A stretch of 64,000 nucleotides of DNA from NCBI RefSeq assembly GCF_002025705.1, contig NZ_CP018846.1:735501-799500 (forward strand), read 5' to 3'. The stretch is from Pseudomonas putida (lineage in GTDB: Bacteria > Pseudomonadota > Gammaproteobacteria > Pseudomonadales > Pseudomonadaceae). The notes beneath the pieces were generated by a model. The model saw only the letters and a program-made list of their open reading frames with translations, was not told the origin of the DNA and searched no databases. This document shows positions 61,917-64,000 of this stretch, piece after piece (the first letter of the stretch is position 1; every line of letters begins with the position of its first letter). The translations under genes were made by a program, and so were the position numbers.

Positions 61917-62405
61917 GTGGAATACGAATTCACCCTGAAATATCCACTGATCGAAGACGAAAGCGTTGATGCGATGCTGGAGCGTCTGGCCGTAGCTGGC
62001 TGTGATGACGCAGTGGTGGGGGTTGGGCAGCTTGGCCGCTTGGCATTGGCTTTTGTACGTGAAGCGCCCTCTGCCATGGAGGCTATTGAAAGTGCGCTGA
62101 GTGATGTGCTTACAGCAGTGCCCGGTGCCCGCTTGATCGAAGCAACCCCCGACTTGGTGGGGCTTACTGATGTAGCTGAAATCATCGGTGTGTCACGGCA
62201 AAACATGCGCAAGTTGATGCTTTCGCATATGTACAGTTTCCCGACACCAATCCATGAGGGCAGTACATCGCTCTGGCATCTTGCGGATGTTCTGATGTGG
62301 CTGCAGGCGCGGGGAAGTTACGCTATTGGTCAGGACATTGTAGAACTGGCCAGGGTTGCAATGTCAGTCAATGTGTCCCGAGCGCATCAACGCATTTTTG
62401 GTTGA
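61917..62405 (+). CDS. Accessory DNA-binding protein with AlpA/excisionase-like HTH
   Basis: The product has 162 residues. The N-terminal part (MEYEFTLKYPLIEDESVDAMLERLAVAGCDDAVVGVG) is a small alpha/beta domain found in bacterial regulators. The C-terminal half holds a winged HTH: LTDVAEIIGVSRQNMRKLML, FPTPIHEG and WHLADVLMWLQARGSY, the pattern of AlpA/excisionase-like proteins. GC content is visibly lower than in the neighbours, a sign of transfer. It converges with a SIR2-like gene, and an inverted repeat lies before it. Function is unknown. Confidence 0.7.
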   Translation: MEYEFTLKYPLIEDESVDAMLERLAVAGCDDAVVGVGQLGRLALAFVREAPSAMEAIESALSDVLTAVPGARLIEATPDLVGLTDVAEIIGVSRQNMRKLMLSHMYSFPTPIHEGSTSLWHLADVLMWLQARGSYAIGQDIVELARVAMSVNVSRAHQRIFG

Positions 62406-62432
62406 GCGTCTAACGCGTATCGAGCCCGTCAT

Positions 62433-63443
62433 CTAGCGACGCGCTGACGGAACCTCGATCGCCAATCCCTCAAGCCCCAACGGGTGCGTGCTGGCATCGA
62501 AGAAGTGCAGTGCCGCCCCCGTCATGTCCCCGAACCGCTCGACAAAATGCTGCTTCTGGTTCAGCACAGAAGCCTCGCTCAATGGCCGGATGGCAATCGA
62601 CAGATGAGCCGGCCGCGCCTGGCGTATGGCTTCGACCAGGTGCTGGTCAGTGCTGTCCAGATGCTGCCCGAACAGGCACATGCCCTGGCTTTCCTGTGCC
62701 AGTTGCCCCAACCCCCAGGCCAGGTAGTCCGAGTTGCGGATGGCACGTAGTTTCTCGTCGCTGCGCTCTTCGTTGACGAACAATGGCACCTCACCGGGAA
62801 TGTTCACGGCAAAGCCGTCCAGCAACTCGGCGTTTTCGGCGCTGCGCTGGCGGGTGCTGCCGTCGGGCAGCTTGAGCAGGTGCAGCCCGCCGTGCAGGTG
62901 CAGCACGCGGGTGCCTTCGCTGCGGGTGCGGCGTACGTCGAAGAAACCTTGCTCGTCGAACAGTGCGGCAAAGCCCTGCGGGTCGTGTTGCAGGGCCCAG
63001 GGCAGGATCAGGTCGTAGTTGCTGGTGTAGACAGTGCGGTACTCGCGCAAGGCCTGGTTGATCGACGCCAGGGTGGCGGCGGGCATCAGCGGCCAGGGTA
63101 GGTGCAGGGTGCGGATGGCGTGGATCAGGCCTTCCTTGATCGAGTAGTAGCGGTTTAACGGCGCGGTGGAGTTGATGGCCAGGGCGGCATTGGCACGCAC
63201 GGTGTGGTTGAGGGTGCTCAACACCGGCTCGAACAGCTCGGTACCCAGCGACTTGAACAGGGCCTGGTCGCTGATCGCCAGGCCTTTCTTGCGCCCGGCG
63301 CGCTGGGCCTCCTCGTACAGCGAGAAGTAGCCGAACGGTTTCCACAGCGCGCGACTGGCGCCGTTGCCCAGCAGCAGTGCGTTGCAGGGGTGGCGCTGGT
63401 TGAGGTCTGGCCAAGAGGCGAGGCGGGCGTCGTGAGCTGGCAT
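62433..63443 (-). CDS. SIR2-like DUF4917 protein
   Basis: This 336-residue protein shows the SIR2-like pattern of DUF4917: LLGNGASR (residues 24-31), TSNYD (140-144), HLHGG (182-186) and FGQHLDSTDQHL (258-269), equivalent to the NAD-binding GAGxS, TxNxD, HG and GxSxxD sites. SIR2-like proteins often deplete NAD+ in phage defence. Here the second acidic position is conserved, but enzymatic activity is not proven. The ATG at 63443 follows GGA by six bases and removes a poorly conserved leader. The gene converges with an HTH gene. Confidence 0.72.
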   Translation of the reverse strand: MPAHDARLASWPDLNQRHPCNALLLGNGASRALWKPFGYFSLYEEAQRAGRKKGLAISDQALFKSLGTELFEPVLSTLNHTVRANAALAINSTAPLNRYYSIKEGLIHAIRTLHLPWPLMPAATLASINQALREYRTVYTSNYDLILPWALQHDPQGFAALFDEQGFFDVRRTRSEGTRVLHLHGGLHLLKLPDGSTRQRSAENAELLDGFAVNIPGEVPLFVNEERSDEKLRAIRNSDYLAWGLGQLAQESQGMCLFGQHLDSTDQHLVEAIRQARPAHLSIAIRPLSEASVLNQKQHFVERFGDMTGAALHFFDASTHPLGLEGLAIEVPSARR

Positions 63444-63535
63444 GTGCGGTCCGTTCGGTGGTGCGGGAAACGGCGGGGACTTTAGCATGTCATGCAAGGT
63501 GTGCGAGGGTTGCTGTTTACATTGCCGTCTTGTCT

Positions 63536-63648
63536 TGCCTGCGCCGGCCTCTCGCGGGTGAACCCGCTCCCACAGGATTACCACTTGCTTCAGGGTGGTG
63601 CGATAGCTGTGGGAGCGGTTTTACCCGCGAGGGGGCCGGAACAGGCAG
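63536..63648. repeat. REP-like inverted repeat, GGGTGAACCCG subtype
   Basis: TGCCTGCGCCGGCCTCTCGC... faces TTACCCGCGAGGGGGCCGG... with outer arms TGCCTG/CAGGCA. It separates the SIR2-like gene from glpQ. Confidence 0.85.
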
Positions 63649-63681
63649 CACAAGGCCCGCAGGATGAAAGAGGACTTCTCC

Positions 63682-64000
63682 ATGCGCAACCCGCTGCTTC
63701 GCACTATGGCCCTGAGCATGCTGTTGTCGGCGTCACTGGCCTCGGCCAGCGACGGCAAGACCCTGGCCGCGGCCCAAGGTATCCCGTACCCGGCCGTGAT
63801 CGCCCACCGCGGCGCTTCCTACGATTCCCCCGAATCCACCACACCCGCCTACTTGCTGGCCCGTGAACTGGGCGCCGATTATCTGGAACTTGATCTGCAG
63901 CGCACCCGCGACGGCGTACTGGTGGTGGTCCACGATGATGAGCTGTCGCGCACCAGCAACGTTGCCGACCGATACCCTGAGCGCAGGAAAAGCCCGGTGA
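63682..64000 (+). CDS. glpQ: GlpQ, periplasmic glycerophosphodiester phosphodiesterase (3' end outside window)
   Basis: Only the first 106 residues are visible. A signal peptide (MRNPLLRTMALSMLLSASLASA) precedes the GDPD catalytic start: IAHRGAS, ELDLQRTRDGVLVVVHDDELSRTSNVA, holding the conserved His, Arg, Glu, Asp and second His. The enzyme releases glycerol-3-phosphate from glycerophosphodiesters in the periplasm. AGAGGA lies about nine bases before the ATG. The frame runs off the window. Confidence 0.9.
   Translation, partial: MRNPLLRTMALSMLLSASLASASDGKTLAAAQGIPYPAVIAHRGASYDSPESTTPAYLLARELGADYLELDLQRTRDGVLVVVHDDELSRTSNVADRYPERRKSPV

Overview
The window comes from a GC-rich gammaproteobacterium of the Pseudomonas putida group. 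The main evidence is the colinear run pcaR-pcaK-pcaF-pcaT-pcaB-pcaD-pcaC followed by ttgC-ttgB-ttgA/ttgR, the MvaT-type gene turA, and many intergenic copies of the P. putida-type REP element (GTAGGAGCGGCCTTG core). Most genes look like ordinary chromosomal core. I saw no rRNA, tRNA, CRISPR array, insertion sequence or prophage. The first and last genes are cut by the window edges.

Layout. 1-5.2 kb: end of a serine hydrolase, YceI protein, cardiolipin synthase-like enzyme, DJ-1/PfpI protein, SnoaL-like protein, and a coupled GNAT/nitrilase pair. 5.2-13.7 kb: housekeeping metabolism and nucleic-acid genes (class I fumarase, Fe-S flavin reductase, pyruvate kinase, PilZ protein, exonuclease I, TurA, PurU). 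13.8-22.3 kb: a three-gene envelope glycolipid-like operon, a dCache chemoreceptor (McpG type), a HerA-like ATPase and a Pit phosphate transporter. 22.6-34.3 kb: the protocatechuate/beta-ketoadipate island with its regulator, two transporters, five enzymes and an OprD/BenF-like porin. Matches to the PcaR box lie before pcaR, pcaK, pcaF and, on the opposite strand, the porin. 34.5-42.7 kb: the TtgABC solvent/antibiotic efflux pump with its divergent repressor TtgR and a DHA2 drug exporter. 43-50.9 kb: an oxaloacetate decarboxylase-family enzyme and several regulator/enzyme pairs (two LysR, one AraC) with strong operator-like palindromes between them. 51-57.2 kb: an exported 13-residue-repeat protein divergent from a four-fold-repeat membrane protein, then an alpha-ketoglutarate permease followed by its probable sigma54 two-component system. 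57.3-64 kb: GH3 beta-glucosidase, TPM-domain protein, a METTL25/GSTCD-like methyltransferase, an accessory-looking HTH gene, a SIR2-like DUF4917 protein and the start of glpQ.

How genes work together. Aromatic acids probably enter through the BenF-like porin and PcaK, and the ring-cleavage product is processed by PcaB, PcaC, PcaD and PcaF under PcaR. Toxic aromatics are expelled by TtgABC, controlled by an operator in the ttgA/ttgR gap. A -24/-12 promoter before kgtP, with a duplicated palindrome about 150-200 bp upstream, links the permease to the adjacent DctBD/MifSR-like genes.

Best candidates for undescribed biology are: the EDGFD-repeat exported protein with its divergent four-repeat membrane protein; a perfect 40-bp palindrome in the AraC/monooxygenase gap; a candidate ~90-nt RNA divergent from pcaR; and the HTH-gene/SIR2-like pair near the right end. 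All are inferences from sequence reading alone.
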